In this document: in pieces, positions 14,082 through 23,922 of the stretch | Layout: every line of letters begins with the position of its first letter | Position numbering within the stretch: position 1 is the stretch's first letter | Assembly (NCBI RefSeq): GCF_013911965.1 | Contig: NZ_JACESE010000001.1 | Coordinates: 1 to 64,000 of the forward strand | From: Phenylobacterium sp. | GTDB taxonomy: Bacteria; Pseudomonadota; Alphaproteobacteria; Caulobacterales; Caulobacteraceae | DNA: 64,000 bases | Direction of reading: 5' to 3' | Program-made: the position numbers and the translations under genes | The notes under the pieces: model-generated | Seen by the model: only the letters and a program-made list of their open reading frames with translations | What the model was told of the DNA's origin: nothing | The model's database searches: none

Positions 14082-15317
14082 ATGGACGGCGGATTTTCCT
14101 CATCGGGCCTGGAGGCCATCGGTCCGGCGCTGCTGGGCGTGGTGGACGCGGGCGACCTGTCGGGCTTCGTGACGCTGGTCTGGCGCAAGGGCGAGGTGGT
14201 CCAGGTCAATACGGTGGGCCATCGCGACGTCGCCTCGGGCAAGCCGATGACCCGCGACACCATCTTCCGCATCGCCTCCATGACCAAGCCGATCACCTCG
14301 GTGGCGGCGCTGATGCTGATGGAGGAAGGCAAGCTCCGGCTGGAGGACCCGATCACCCGCTGGGCGCCGGAATTCTCGGGCATGCAGGTGCTGAAGGCCG
14401 CGGACGGTCCGCTGGACCAGACGGTCCCGGCCGCCCGCGACATCACCATCGAAGACCTGATGACCCATCGCTCGGGCCTGGCCTACGGCTTCACCTCCGT
14501 CGGGCCGATCGGCGAGGCGCACGAGAAGGCCCTGGGGCCGGCGCTCGGCACGCCGCTTTCGCCGGACGAGTGGATGAAGAAGCTGGGCGAACTGCCGCTG
14601 TCCTATCAGCCGGGCGAGCGCTTCCACTACAGCCACGCCACCGACGTCCTCGGCTTCATCGTCGGCCGCATCGAAGGCAAGCCGCTCGGAGACGTGCTCC
14701 AGGAGCGGATCTTCGGCCCGCTCGGCATGGTCGACACGGCCTTCCACGTGCCGCCGGAGAAGCTGGACCGGGCCGCCAAGCTCTATCGGATCAATCCCGA
14801 GACCGATGCGCTCGAGGAAGTCCCCTTCCCCTACTATCAGGCTCCGCCGGCCTTCGCCGCGGGCGGCGGCGGGCTGGTCTCGACGGCCGACGACTATCTG
14901 AAGTTCGCCCGCCTGATGCTTGGCGGCGGCGAACTGGAGGGCGTGCGGCTGCTCAAGCCGGAGACGCTGGCCATGATGACGCAGAACCGGCTGACGCCGG
15001 AGCAGCGGGCCATCCCCTTCATGGGCATCCCCTTCTGGCTGGGCCAGGGCTTCGGCCTGGGCGTCTCGGTGATCACCGATCCGGAGAAACAGGCCTGGAT
15101 GGGCGCCGGCAACGAAGGCGCCTTCGGCTGGCCCGGCGCCTTCGGCACCTGGTGGCAGGCCGACCCCAAGGCCGACCTGGTTCTCATCTATCTGATCCAG
15201 AACTCTATGCCGCTCGGCCCCGAGGCGGCGGCGCAGCTGGCGACGGGCCAGCGCATGGGCGGGCGCGCCGCCCTGCCCGTGTTCCAAAAGATGGTCTACG
15301 GCGCCCTCTCGGGCTGA
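14082..15317 (+). CDS. Beta-lactamase-family serine hydrolase (class C/S12, EstB-like)
   Basis: A 411 aa serine hydrolase of the penicillin-binding-protein/beta-lactamase fold. The active-site SxxK is Ser66-Met-Thr-Lys69 (IASMTKP). The second motif is Tyr-Ser-His (RFHYSHATD, around 185) rather than the Tyr-x-Asn of true AmpC, as in EstB-type esterases. The third motif region is FGWPGAFGTWW near 350. No signal peptide is apparent, so it is probably cytoplasmic and more likely an esterase than an antibiotic-resistance enzyme. The ATG is preferred over a TTG three codons earlier because AAGGG lies 9 bases before it. It is divergent from the lipoprotein esterase. Confidence 0.88.
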   Translation: MDGGFSSSGLEAIGPALLGVVDAGDLSGFVTLVWRKGEVVQVNTVGHRDVASGKPMTRDTIFRIASMTKPITSVAALMLMEEGKLRLEDPITRWAPEFSGMQVLKAADGPLDQTVPAARDITIEDLMTHRSGLAYGFTSVGPIGEAHEKALGPALGTPLSPDEWMKKLGELPLSYQPGERFHYSHATDVLGFIVGRIEGKPLGDVLQERIFGPLGMVDTAFHVPPEKLDRAAKLYRINPETDALEEVPFPYYQAPPAFAAGGGGLVSTADDYLKFARLMLGGGELEGVRLLKPETLAMMTQNRLTPEQRAIPFMGIPFWLGQGFGLGVSVITDPEKQAWMGAGNEGAFGWPGAFGTWWQADPKADLVLIYLIQNSMPLGPEAAAQLATGQRMGGRAALPVFQKMVYGALSG

Positions 15318-15339
15318 GGGCGCCGCAACCCCCCGGCGC

Positions 15340-15705
15340 CTAGCCGGCGCGCGGGGCCACGCAGATCGGCTTACCCTCGAAGGTGTCGCCGATGAGGCTG
15401 CCGTCGCGGGCGGCCTCGCGGCGCACGGCGTTGAGCGCCACGTTCTCCGGCGGCGCTTCCTGGCCCGGCTGGCAGACGGCGACCGACGTGCGGACGCCGG
15501 CCGGACAGGTGCAGATGTCCTCGCGCTGGTCGAGCCGGCCGCCCGACATCTTGCAGACGATCGGCAGGCGACCGCCGTTCACGTCGAGACAGATCTCGGT
15601 CTTGTCCGGCACGCCGATGCGGCTTTGGCCGGCGGTCTGCGCCTGGGCGGCGCCGGTGAAGGCGAGGGCCGCGAGCGCGGCCATGAGAGAGACGCTTTTT
15701 ATCAT
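15340..15705 (-). CDS. Small secreted cysteine-containing protein, unknown function
   Basis: A 121 aa protein that I do not recognise. A clear signal peptide (residues 1-22, cleavage AAQAQ) targets it to the periplasm or outside. The mature part contains six cysteines (EIC, IVC, DICTC, AVC, PIC), spaced as if for disulfides. It is convergent with the serine-hydrolase gene and divergent from the 2OG-oxygenase-like gene, with no operon partner. The absence of other motifs prevents a functional call. Confidence 0.7.
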   Translation of the reverse strand: MIKSVSLMAALAALAFTGAAQAQTAGQSRIGVPDKTEICLDVNGGRLPIVCKMSGGRLDQREDICTCPAGVRTSVAVCQPGQEAPPENVALNAVRREAARDGSLIGDTFEGKPICVAPRAG

Positions 15706-15800
15706 ACGAAATCCTCCAGATCGCCCATAAGCCGCGGAAATACGGCGACTTTCAGACAGGCCATTTCTTCGGGCCGGCAGATGGGGTAAGCGGCGCCATC

Positions 15801-16421
15801 ATGAGCCTGCGCCCCCTCTTCATCACTGAGATCTATCAAGCGAGCCTCGCCGAGGGGCGCGACTTCGCAGCGTTCAACGCCGAGCTGGAAGAGGCCGTCC
15901 TGATGCTCGCCGAGGAGGACGCCGCCGGTCGCGCCTGGTGCAAGGCCAACGCCTATGGCGGCTACACCTCCTACGCCTCCCTCGACGACCTGCCGCAGCG
16001 GGCGACCGTCTTCGCCGAACTGAAGACCAGGCTCGACCGCCACGCGCGGGCCTACGCCAAGGCCCTGCACATGGACTTGGGCGGCGGCCGCCTGCGGCTC
16101 GACAGCCTGTGGGTCAACCTGCTGAAGCCCGGCGCGGGCCACACCGGCCACATCCACCCGCACAGCGTCATCTCCGGCACCGTCTATGTGGCGGTCCCGC
16201 CGGGCGCCAGCGCCCTGAAGCTGGAGGATCCGCGCCTGCCGCTGATGATGGCCGCCCCGCCGCGCGAAGCCGACGCGCCGGAGAGCGCCCGCAGCTTCGT
16301 CTACCTGCAGCCGGACGCCGGCACGATCCTGATGTGGGAAAGCTGGCTGCGCCATGAGGTTCCGGCCAACGCCGCCAAGACGCCGCGGATCAGCATCAGC
16401 TTCAACTACGCCTGGCGGTAG
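15801..16421 (+). CDS. Putative 2OG-Fe(II) oxygenase (TIGR02466-like family)
   Basis: A 206 aa protein resembling the TIGR02466 family of putative 2-oxoglutarate/Fe(II) oxygenases. Iron-ligand candidates are the His residues in GHIHPHSVISGTVYV (about 115-129) and the distal His in WLRHEVPAN (about 180); the co-substrate Arg would be in RISISFNY near the C-terminus. The conserved LWVNLLKPGAGHTGHIHPH context is typical. It is an apparent single-gene unit. Hydroxylation of a small molecule or protein is inferred from the fold; no substrate can be assigned. Confidence 0.75.
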   Translation: MSLRPLFITEIYQASLAEGRDFAAFNAELEEAVLMLAEEDAAGRAWCKANAYGGYTSYASLDDLPQRATVFAELKTRLDRHARAYAKALHMDLGGGRLRLDSLWVNLLKPGAGHTGHIHPHSVISGTVYVAVPPGASALKLEDPRLPLMMAAPPREADAPESARSFVYLQPDAGTILMWESWLRHEVPANAAKTPRISISFNYAWR

Positions 16422-16493
16422 GGAAGCCTTCACCACGTCCGTACGCGCGGGCTTAACCGCGGCGCCCCATGGTGCAGGTTCAGGAGACCCGCC

Positions 16494-16721
16494 ATGGACC
16501 CGATCGTCACCGCCCAGTACGGCATGCTCGCCGCCACCCGCCGCTTCGAGGCCTCGGCCCAGCGTACGGCGACGATCGGCGTCGAAGGCTCGACCGCGAG
16601 CTACGAGCAGGAAGCCGTCGAGCAGATCAGCGCGAAGCACCAGTTCACCGCCCAGCTCGCCACCATCCGCACGGCCGACGCCATGTGGAAGGAGCTGATG
16701 GCGCTGCAGGAACGCCCCTGA
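16494..16721 (+). CDS. Small flagellar basal-body rod-like protein
   Basis: A 75 aa protein with an AGGAGA ribosome binding site. Its pattern (QYGMLAATRRFEASAQRTA, then YEQEAVEQISAKHQFTAQLATIRTADAMWKELM) resembles the coiled-coil N- and C-terminal parts of flagellar rod/hook proteins, where paired helices pack in the axial structure. The usual central domain is missing, so it looks like a miniature rod-type protein of the kind annotated in Caulobacter relatives. No other flagellar structural gene is nearby. The assignment rests on pattern resemblance only. Confidence 0.55.
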   Translation: MDPIVTAQYGMLAATRRFEASAQRTATIGVEGSTASYEQEAVEQISAKHQFTAQLATIRTADAMWKELMALQERP

Positions 16722-16771
16722 GGCCGCCCGGGCCTTTCACCGCGCCGGCGTCTGTGATGCTCTAGGCGGCG

Positions 16772-17593
16772 ATGGACTCGCCCGCCAAGACCCTGCCCCT
16801 GCCCCGTGAGGAGCCCTCCCTGACCGCGCGCGCCGTGGTTCTGGGGGAGAGGATCGACACGCTCGGCCTGGAGCGGCGCGACGCGCTCTCCACCGCCCCC
16901 CTCTCCTTCCGCGTGGCGGACGGCCTGGTGGTCGTGTTCCGCTACGGGGTGGTCGTTCTGATCGGGCTCGACCCGATCACCGAGGACGACGTGATCCGGG
17001 GCATCCTGCCCCGCGTTCACGGCCAGCACGAGGCGCGCGAGGAGGAGACGATCCAGGTCGCCGCCGGCGAAGGCGCCAGCGAGGGCGTGGAGGCCGACGG
17101 CGTGGTGCGCATCGGCGCGCTCACCCCCGACAAGCTGCTGGTGGTCGCCGACGCCGTGGCCAAGAGCGCGGCGCTGGAGCAGGACGAGCGGCAGGTCGCC
17201 AAGGTGTTCGACACCATCGAGCCCTGGGCGCGGAAGCTGTCGGACACCGGCAAGCGCCCGGGCGGCCGGCGCGACATGATCCGGCTGATCGGCGCTTCGC
17301 TGCTGGTGCAGCACCGGGTGGCCGAGCGGGTGGCGGTGCGCGAGAAGCCCGACATCCTGTGGGACCGCCCGGACCTGGAGCGCCTCTACGCCCGGCTGGA
17401 GGACGAGTACGAGCTGGTCGAGCGGGCCGAGACGCTGGGGCGCAAGCTCGACCTGATCGGCGAGACGGCGACGGTGATGACCGACCTGATCGACACCGAA
17501 CGCTCCCTGCGCCTGGAGGCGATCATCGTCATCCTGATCCTGGCCGAGATCTTCCTCACCCTCTTCCAGATGGCGCGCGGGATCGCGCACTAG
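16772..17593 (+). CDS. RMD1/DUF155-family membrane protein
   Basis: A 273 aa member of the RMD1 (DUF155) family, known from yeast Rmd1/Rmd8 and mitochondrial inner-membrane proteins and also found in bacteria. The conserved C-terminal block is present: ILWDRPDLERLYARLEDEYELVERAETLGRKLDLIGE (about 198-234; shorter units LERLY, YELVER and RLEAI are diagnostic), followed by a single transmembrane helix (IIVILILAEIFLTLF, about 250-264) at the C-terminus. The rest is predicted cytoplasmic with charged helices. It follows the small flagellar-like gene by 50 bases on the same strand. The molecular function is unknown for the family. Confidence 0.82.
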   Translation: MDSPAKTLPLPREEPSLTARAVVLGERIDTLGLERRDALSTAPLSFRVADGLVVVFRYGVVVLIGLDPITEDDVIRGILPRVHGQHEAREEETIQVAAGEGASEGVEADGVVRIGALTPDKLLVVADAVAKSAALEQDERQVAKVFDTIEPWARKLSDTGKRPGGRRDMIRLIGASLLVQHRVAERVAVREKPDILWDRPDLERLYARLEDEYELVERAETLGRKLDLIGETATVMTDLIDTERSLRLEAIIVILILAEIFLTLFQMARGIAH

Positions 17594-17598
17594 GCGCC

Positions 17599-17799
17599 CT
17601 ATCGCCGGAAAATCCAGAAGATCAGGGTCAGCACCGCGCTCGCCAGCAGGCTGGTGACGATGGGAAAGTAGAAGGTGAAGCCCGGCCGGCGCACCACGAT
17701 GTCGCCGGGAAGCTGGCCGAGGCCCAGGCGCGAGAGCCAGGGCCAGAGCAGGCCGGCGAGCACCAGCACGACGCCCGCGATGATGAGGATCCGCGCCAT
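17599..17799 (-). CDS. DUF2905-family small membrane protein
   Basis: A 66 aa protein matching the DUF2905 pattern: an N-terminal membrane helix (ILIIAGVVLVLAGLLWPWL), the conserved centre LGLGQLPGDI, aromatic FTFYFPI and a second helix. Both helices suggest a two-span inner-membrane protein. The ATG at 17799 is chosen because the family begins right there; the longer frame would add an unrelated hydrophilic stretch. It is convergent with the RMD1-type gene, 5 bases away. The function of the family is unknown. Confidence 0.82.
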   Translation of the reverse strand: MARILIIAGVVLVLAGLLWPWLSRLGLGQLPGDIVVRRPGFTFYFPIVTSLLASAVLTLIFWIFRR

Positions 17800-17899
17800 G
17801 GCGGAAAGATAGGTCTTCGTCCGGCTCCGCGCATCCTCTCTTGCCTCGCGCCGCGCGGCGTCGGAGGGTCGGTCAACGCCCCGTGGGAGACCCCGAAGG

Positions 17900-18430
17900 A
17901 TGCCGCTGAGCAAGGCCGGCCGGACCAAGGCGCTCTATGCCGGATCGTTCGATCCCGTGACCCGCGGCCACCTGGACATCATCCGCAAGGCCCTGATGAC
18001 CTTCGACTCCGTCCACGTGGCGGTGGGGACGAACGTGCGCAAGCAGCGGATGTTCAGCGTCGAGCAGAGCACAGACCTGATCCGGCGCTCGCTGCTGGAC
18101 CTGTGGCCGGAGGCCGAGGCGATCCTGGGCGAGTCGCTGGAGGTCGGGGAATATGCGCGCCAGAGCCTGGTGCGCTACGCCCGCGCCATCGGCGCCACCC
18201 ACATCGTGCGCGGCCTGCGCGAGGCCACCAACTTCCACGAGGAGTTCAACCTGCACGGCCTGGCCGAGCGACTCGACGCCTCGATCCCCATGGTCCACTT
18301 CATCTGCGACGCCCAGTTCCTGCACGTCTCGTCCAGCACGGCCAAGGAGCTGGAGTCGGTGGGCGAGGAGATCGACTGGCTGGTGACGCCGTCCGTGGAG
18401 GCGGCCTTCCGCGCCCGGCGGAGGAGCTAG
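17900..18430 (+). CDS. Phosphopantetheine adenylyltransferase-like nucleotidyltransferase
   Basis: A 176 aa protein of the CoaD family, which adenylates 4'-phosphopantetheine in coenzyme A synthesis. It has the nucleotidyltransferase motif YAGSFDPVTRGHLDII (TxGH at 22-25) and VRGLREATNF (substrate Arg), with a degenerate SSSTAKEL in place of ISSSLVKE. The segment usually reading NPxKKPLF is NVRKQRMF, and the C-terminal half differs markedly from standard CoaD. It may be the only CoaD of this strain or a divergent paralogue, so the gene symbol is withheld. A weak hairpin (CTCCCC/GGGGAG, 18432-18453) follows the stop. Confidence 0.78.
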   Translation: MPLSKAGRTKALYAGSFDPVTRGHLDIIRKALMTFDSVHVAVGTNVRKQRMFSVEQSTDLIRRSLLDLWPEAEAILGESLEVGEYARQSLVRYARAIGATHIVRGLREATNFHEEFNLHGLAERLDASIPMVHFICDAQFLHVSSSTAKELESVGEEIDWLVTPSVEAAFRARRRS

Positions 18431-18483
18431 TCTCCCCTCACCCTTGCGGGGAGGAGCTCTCCCACGAGGGCCCAACCCCAAAC

Positions 18484-18510
18484 GAAAAACCCCGCCGTCG
18501 CCGGCGGGGT
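18484..18510 (-). terminator. Intrinsic terminator of rpoD
   Basis: On the minus strand, ACCCCGCC (18503-18510) pairs with GGCGGGGT (18489-18496) around a 6-base loop and runs into a U-rich tail (A residues 18485-18489 on the plus strand). It lies 27 bases past the rpoD stop. Confidence 0.85.
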
Positions 18511-18536
18511 CCTCGTCGTTCGGATGGCGACAGCGC

Positions 18537-20462
<1,926 letters not shown>

Positions 20463-20567
20463 CGAATTCTCCGGTTCGGCTCGCCTCTGCGCATGCAAAG
20501 GACGGGCCGACTATGACTAACAAGGACGATTTCCGAGGGTCGTTGTCCTAACGACCCGCGCGCCGCC

Positions 20568-22463
20568 CTAATCGTTCCACTCTCTGGTCGCGCGTCTGAG
20601 TGCGTCGCGCTCCCCCTTGAGACGCTCGAAGGCCTCCATATCGGATCGCTCACGAAGGTTGCCCTTCGCGGCGTCGATGGCCCGATCGAGCGCCGCCAAC
20701 CGAGACAGGCTGGCGAAGGCTTGCGACCACTGCGAATACGCGACTTCGAGGGAGACATCCGGTTTCAGGAAGGGCGCGCCCGATGTCGCGGCGGCCCGGT
20801 CGATGTCTTTCAGCAGCGCGTTAAACCCGCACGACGCCAGATGGCGCGTCAGGCTGTCCGAGTCAAGATGGTCCGCCTCAAGTCGCAGGCGAATGATTTC
20901 CTTGACCAATTCACAGAGCCCCGGTTCGCCGAAACCTTCGGTGGCGAAGGAGTCCTCCAGGTGGTCGTCCAGCACCTGGGGGTGAGCGACCGCATAGGCC
21001 GCGAGCGCCGCGGGCGCCGGGTCGACCCCATTGGCCAGGCGACCGGCGGCGGCCTTGCCAAGCGGCGTCGAGGGCGCAGGCTCGCTCCAGGCGTCGGCCG
21101 CGCCCCGCCACCGGCCGCGCCGCGACCCCGGACGCCATCCGCCGCCCTCCGGGCCCTGGTGAGGGGGCGGCTCACGGCGGAACAGGGCGTCGAAACGCTC
21201 CAGCAGGTCCTGGCGATAGGCCTGCTGAAGGTCCTTGTCGGCGATGGTTGCGGCGGCATGCCGCAGGCGGGCCTTCAGTCCCGCCCGCCGCTCGGGCGTG
21301 TCCAGCGTCTCGGCGGCCTTTTCGCGGTCGAACAGCGCCTGGACGAAAGGGGTGGTCCTGGAGATCTGCTGCCGCAGGGCCGCGGCGCCCTGCTCGCGCA
21401 GGACGTCGTCTGGATCCTTGCCGCCCTCGACGATGGAAAACTGGAAGCTGCGGCCCGGCTTCAGCAGCGGCAGGGCGCGGTCCATGGCCCGCGAGGCCGC
21501 CTGCTGGCCGGCGCGGTCGCCGTCGAAGCACAGGGTCGGCTCGGGATGCAGCCGCCACAGGAGCTCCATCTGCTCTTCGGTGAGCGCCGTGCCCAGCGGG
21601 GCGACCGCGGCGATCCCGGCCCGGTGACAGGCGATGGCGTCCATGTAGCCTTCCACCACCACCAGCGGCGGATCCTCCCCCGAGGGCGCGGCGCCGAGGA
21701 TCTTCCGCGCCTCGCCCAGGCCGTAGAGGACGTGCCCCTTGTGGAAGAGCGAGGTCTCCGGCCCGTTCAGGTACTTGGCGCGAGCCTTCGGGTCCATCGC
21801 CCGTCCGCCGAACGAGACCACCCGCCCCCGCGCATCGGCGATCGGGAAGATGATGCGGTCGCGGAACCGGTCATAGGGGGCGCCGCCGTCCTCCGGCGCG
21901 ATGAGCAGGCCGGCCTCGACCAGTTCGGGCGGCCGCGCGCCCTTGGCCACCAGATAATCCTTCAGCGCCGTGCGACCGCCAGGCGCGAAGCCCAGGCGGA
22001 AGCGGCTCCACTCCTTCTCCGGCAGGCCGCGGCGCTCCAGATAGTCCCGCGCGTCGCGGCCCGCGGGCCGGCGCAGCTCGCCTTCGAACCAGGCCGCCGC
22101 CGCCTCCAGCCAGTCGGCCAGGCCCTGCCGCACCTTCTCGCGTTCCGCCGCGTGCGGATCAGGCGCCGGCATGGGCACCCCCGCCTCCGCCGCCAGGCGC
22201 TCGACCGCCTCCATGAAGGAGAGCCGCTCGGTCTCCTGCAGGAAGGTGATCAGGTCCCCGTTCTTGCCGGAGGAGAAATCGAAGAACTGGCCCTTGTCGT
22301 CATTGACGTAAAAGGAGGGCGTCCGCTCCTTGGTGAAGGGCGACAGGCCCACGAACTCGCGCCCCTGCCGGCGCAGCTTCACCGTCCGCCCGATCACGTC
22401 CGATGGGCGCAGGCGCGACTTGATCTCGTCCAGGAAGCGTTCGTCGATCCGCACGCCCGACAT
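20568..22463 (-). CDS. dnaG: DNA primase
   Basis: Makes RNA primers for replication; 631 aa. N-terminal zinc-binding-domain fold at about 1-100, Toprim catalytic domain with EGYMDAIA and FDGDRAG (metal-binding acidic residues), and a C-terminal DnaB-interacting helical domain. The ATG at 22463 gives the canonical start (RIDERFLDEIKSRL); the open frame upstream is a shadow of the sigma gene. The four usual zinc ligands are absent: positions equivalent to E. coli C40, H43, C61 and C64 are Ser41, Thr44, Asp62 and Ser65, although the flanking FTKERTPSFYVND and SGKNGD motifs are kept. The ECF41-type gene ends 29 bases upstream. Confidence 0.96.
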   Translation of the reverse strand: MSGVRIDERFLDEIKSRLRPSDVIGRTVKLRRQGREFVGLSPFTKERTPSFYVNDDKGQFFDFSSGKNGDLITFLQETERLSFMEAVERLAAEAGVPMPAPDPHAAEREKVRQGLADWLEAAAAWFEGELRRPAGRDARDYLERRGLPEKEWSRFRLGFAPGGRTALKDYLVAKGARPPELVEAGLLIAPEDGGAPYDRFRDRIIFPIADARGRVVSFGGRAMDPKARAKYLNGPETSLFHKGHVLYGLGEARKILGAAPSGEDPPLVVVEGYMDAIACHRAGIAAVAPLGTALTEEQMELLWRLHPEPTLCFDGDRAGQQAASRAMDRALPLLKPGRSFQFSIVEGGKDPDDVLREQGAAALRQQISRTTPFVQALFDREKAAETLDTPERRAGLKARLRHAAATIADKDLQQAYRQDLLERFDALFRREPPPHQGPEGGGWRPGSRRGRWRGAADAWSEPAPSTPLGKAAAGRLANGVDPAPAALAAYAVAHPQVLDDHLEDSFATEGFGEPGLCELVKEIIRLRLEADHLDSDSLTRHLASCGFNALLKDIDRAAATSGAPFLKPDVSLEVAYSQWSQAFASLSRLAALDRAIDAAKGNLRERSDMEAFERLKGERDALRRATREWND

Positions 22464-22492
22464 ATGCGCCAGGGCGCGGGCGGCGTCACCCT

Positions 22493-23374
22493 TCAGCGGC
22501 GAAGGTGCGCCAGCTTGTCCGGGTTCCGCATGATGTAGATGGCCGACAGCCGCCCCCCCGCGCCCGGCTGGAAGGCGATGGTCATGGGGCCGTCGTCCGG
22601 CTCGAGGATCAGGCCCGGCAGTCCGTTGATGCGCACGGCGCGGTAGCGCAACGGGCCGGCGCTGGACGTCGGCCAGGCGCGGCCCCGCCAGGCCAGTCCC
22701 GTGAGCATGGCGACGATGTCGTCCGGGCCCACCAGCGGGCGCAGGGCGGCGCTGCGCCGGCCGCCCCCGTCGGTGACCATCACCGCATCCTCGGCCAGCA
22801 GGTCGCGCAGGCTGGCCATGTCGCCCTTGGCCGCCGCGGCCATGAAGGCGTTGGCGAGGCGCACTGCGGCCTGCTGATCGACCGTGAAGCGGGGCTTGGC
22901 CGCCTGCAGATGGGCCCTCGCCCGGCTGGCGAGCTGGCGCACCGCCGCCTCGCTGCGGTCCAGCGTTCGGGCCACGGCGGCATAATCCTCGTCGAACACC
23001 TCGTGCAGCAGGAAGACGGCCCGCTCCAGCGGCGACAGGCGCTCCAGCGCCAGGAGGAAGGCGACGGAGACGTCTTCCGCCCGCTCCACCGGATCTGTCG
23101 TCGGCTCCTCGATCAGCGGCTCCGGCAGCCACGGGCCTCGGTAGGCCTCGCGCCGCACCTTGGCCGCGCGCAGGCGGTCCAGGCAGAGCCGGCTCGTGGT
23201 CCGCACCAGCCAGGCGGCGGGATCATCGACCGCCTCCCCTGCCCCGCTCCAGCGGATCCAGGCGTCCTGGACCACGTCCTCGGCCTCGGCCACCGAGCCG
23301 AGCATGCGATAGGCGAGCCGCTGCAGACGCGGGCGTTCGGCCTCGAAGGCGGCCAGATCGGGCGACGGCGTCAC
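22493..23374 (-). CDS. ECF41-type RNA polymerase sigma factor with SnoaL-like C-terminal domain
   Basis: A 293 aa ECF sigma factor of the ECF41 (SigJ-like) group. Region 2 (RLAYRMLGSVAEAEDVVQDAWIRW), region 4 (DEDYAAVARTLDRSEAAVRQLASRARAHL) and a roughly 100-residue C-terminal SnoaL/NTF2-like extension are visible. The hallmark motifs INGLPGLIL and NPDKL are in the extension, which in ECF41 proteins acts as a built-in regulator in place of a separate anti-sigma factor. The GTG start overlaps the stop of the AhpD-like gene (GTGA) and is preceded by a GAGGGGG site. The coupled carboxymuconolactone-decarboxylase-type gene is the known ECF41 neighbour and probable target. Confidence 0.92.
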   Translation of the reverse strand: MTPSPDLAAFEAERPRLQRLAYRMLGSVAEAEDVVQDAWIRWSGAGEAVDDPAAWLVRTTSRLCLDRLRAAKVRREAYRGPWLPEPLIEEPTTDPVERAEDVSVAFLLALERLSPLERAVFLLHEVFDEDYAAVARTLDRSEAAVRQLASRARAHLQAAKPRFTVDQQAAVRLANAFMAAAAKGDMASLRDLLAEDAVMVTDGGGRRSAALRPLVGPDDIVAMLTGLAWRGRAWPTSSAGPLRYRAVRINGLPGLILEPDDGPMTIAFQPGAGGRLSAIYIMRNPDKLAHLRR

Positions 23375-23922
23375 AGAATCCCCCCTCTTGGCGTCGGCGC
23401 GAACGGTTCGCCGCCCACGACCACGCGCGTACAGGTCCTTCCGTAACCCAGCGCATATTTCAACGTCGGATAGAGACGGGCGGCCGTCAGCGCGAGCGCG
23501 ATGGCGGCGAGCCCCCGCTCGCCCCAGAGCCCGACGATCTCCTCCCGCAGCGGGTCCGTCGTCGCCAGGTCCCGATCGAGGCTCGCCCGTGCAAAGCGCC
23601 ACCCGATCGCGGCCTCCCGGCCCATGCCTTCGGGGTTCCCGTCCAGGATCGCCCGCAGCACCTCCGGGGCGAGCCCGGCGGCGAGCGCCTTGTCCACGAC
23701 GATCTGAACGCAGGGGCCGCAGTCCTCGGAGAGGGTGGCGGCGATCTCCGCCGCCGCCACGGCGCCAAGCGGCGCGCCGTCCCGCGGCGCCATTCCGCTC
23801 ACCAGGCCGAACTTCAGGACGCTGACGGGATTGGCCGCCAGCAGGCGACGCAGATAGCTGGCGTCGTACGACCAGGTGCGTTCGAAGCGGTCGAGCTGGC
23901 GGCCAAGAAGGGTCTTCAGCAT
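23371..23922 (-). CDS. Carboxymuconolactone decarboxylase/AhpD-like protein
   Basis: A 183 aa alpha-helical protein of the AhpD/CMD fold. The redox-type CxxC is in EDCGPCVQIVVDKAL (Cys68 and Cys71), so a thiol-dependent peroxidase-like or reductase role is more likely than a decarboxylase. It overlaps the ECF41 sigma gene by 4 bases and abuts the membrane-protein gene upstream (TGA directly followed by ATG), forming a three-gene operon. Genes of this family are the established genomic partner of ECF41 sigma factors. Substrate and electron donor are unknown. Confidence 0.85.
   Translation of the reverse strand: MLKTLLGRQLDRFERTWSYDASYLRRLLAANPVSVLKFGLVSGMAPRDGAPLGAVAAAEIAATLSEDCGPCVQIVVDKALAAGLAPEVLRAILDGNPEGMGREAAIGWRFARASLDRDLATTDPLREEIVGLWGERGLAAIALALTAARLYPTLKYALGYGRTCTRVVVGGEPFAPTPRGGIL

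Noticed and set aside
12956-15343. 795-codon plus-strand frame
   Set aside because: It crosses the antisense of the esterase gene and another frame of the beta-lactamase-like gene; composition is shadow-like and no family motif is present.
20568-23132. 854-codon frame giving DnaG a long N-terminal extension
   Set aside because: The extension is a shadow of the ECF sigma gene; DnaG's conserved start is at 22463.
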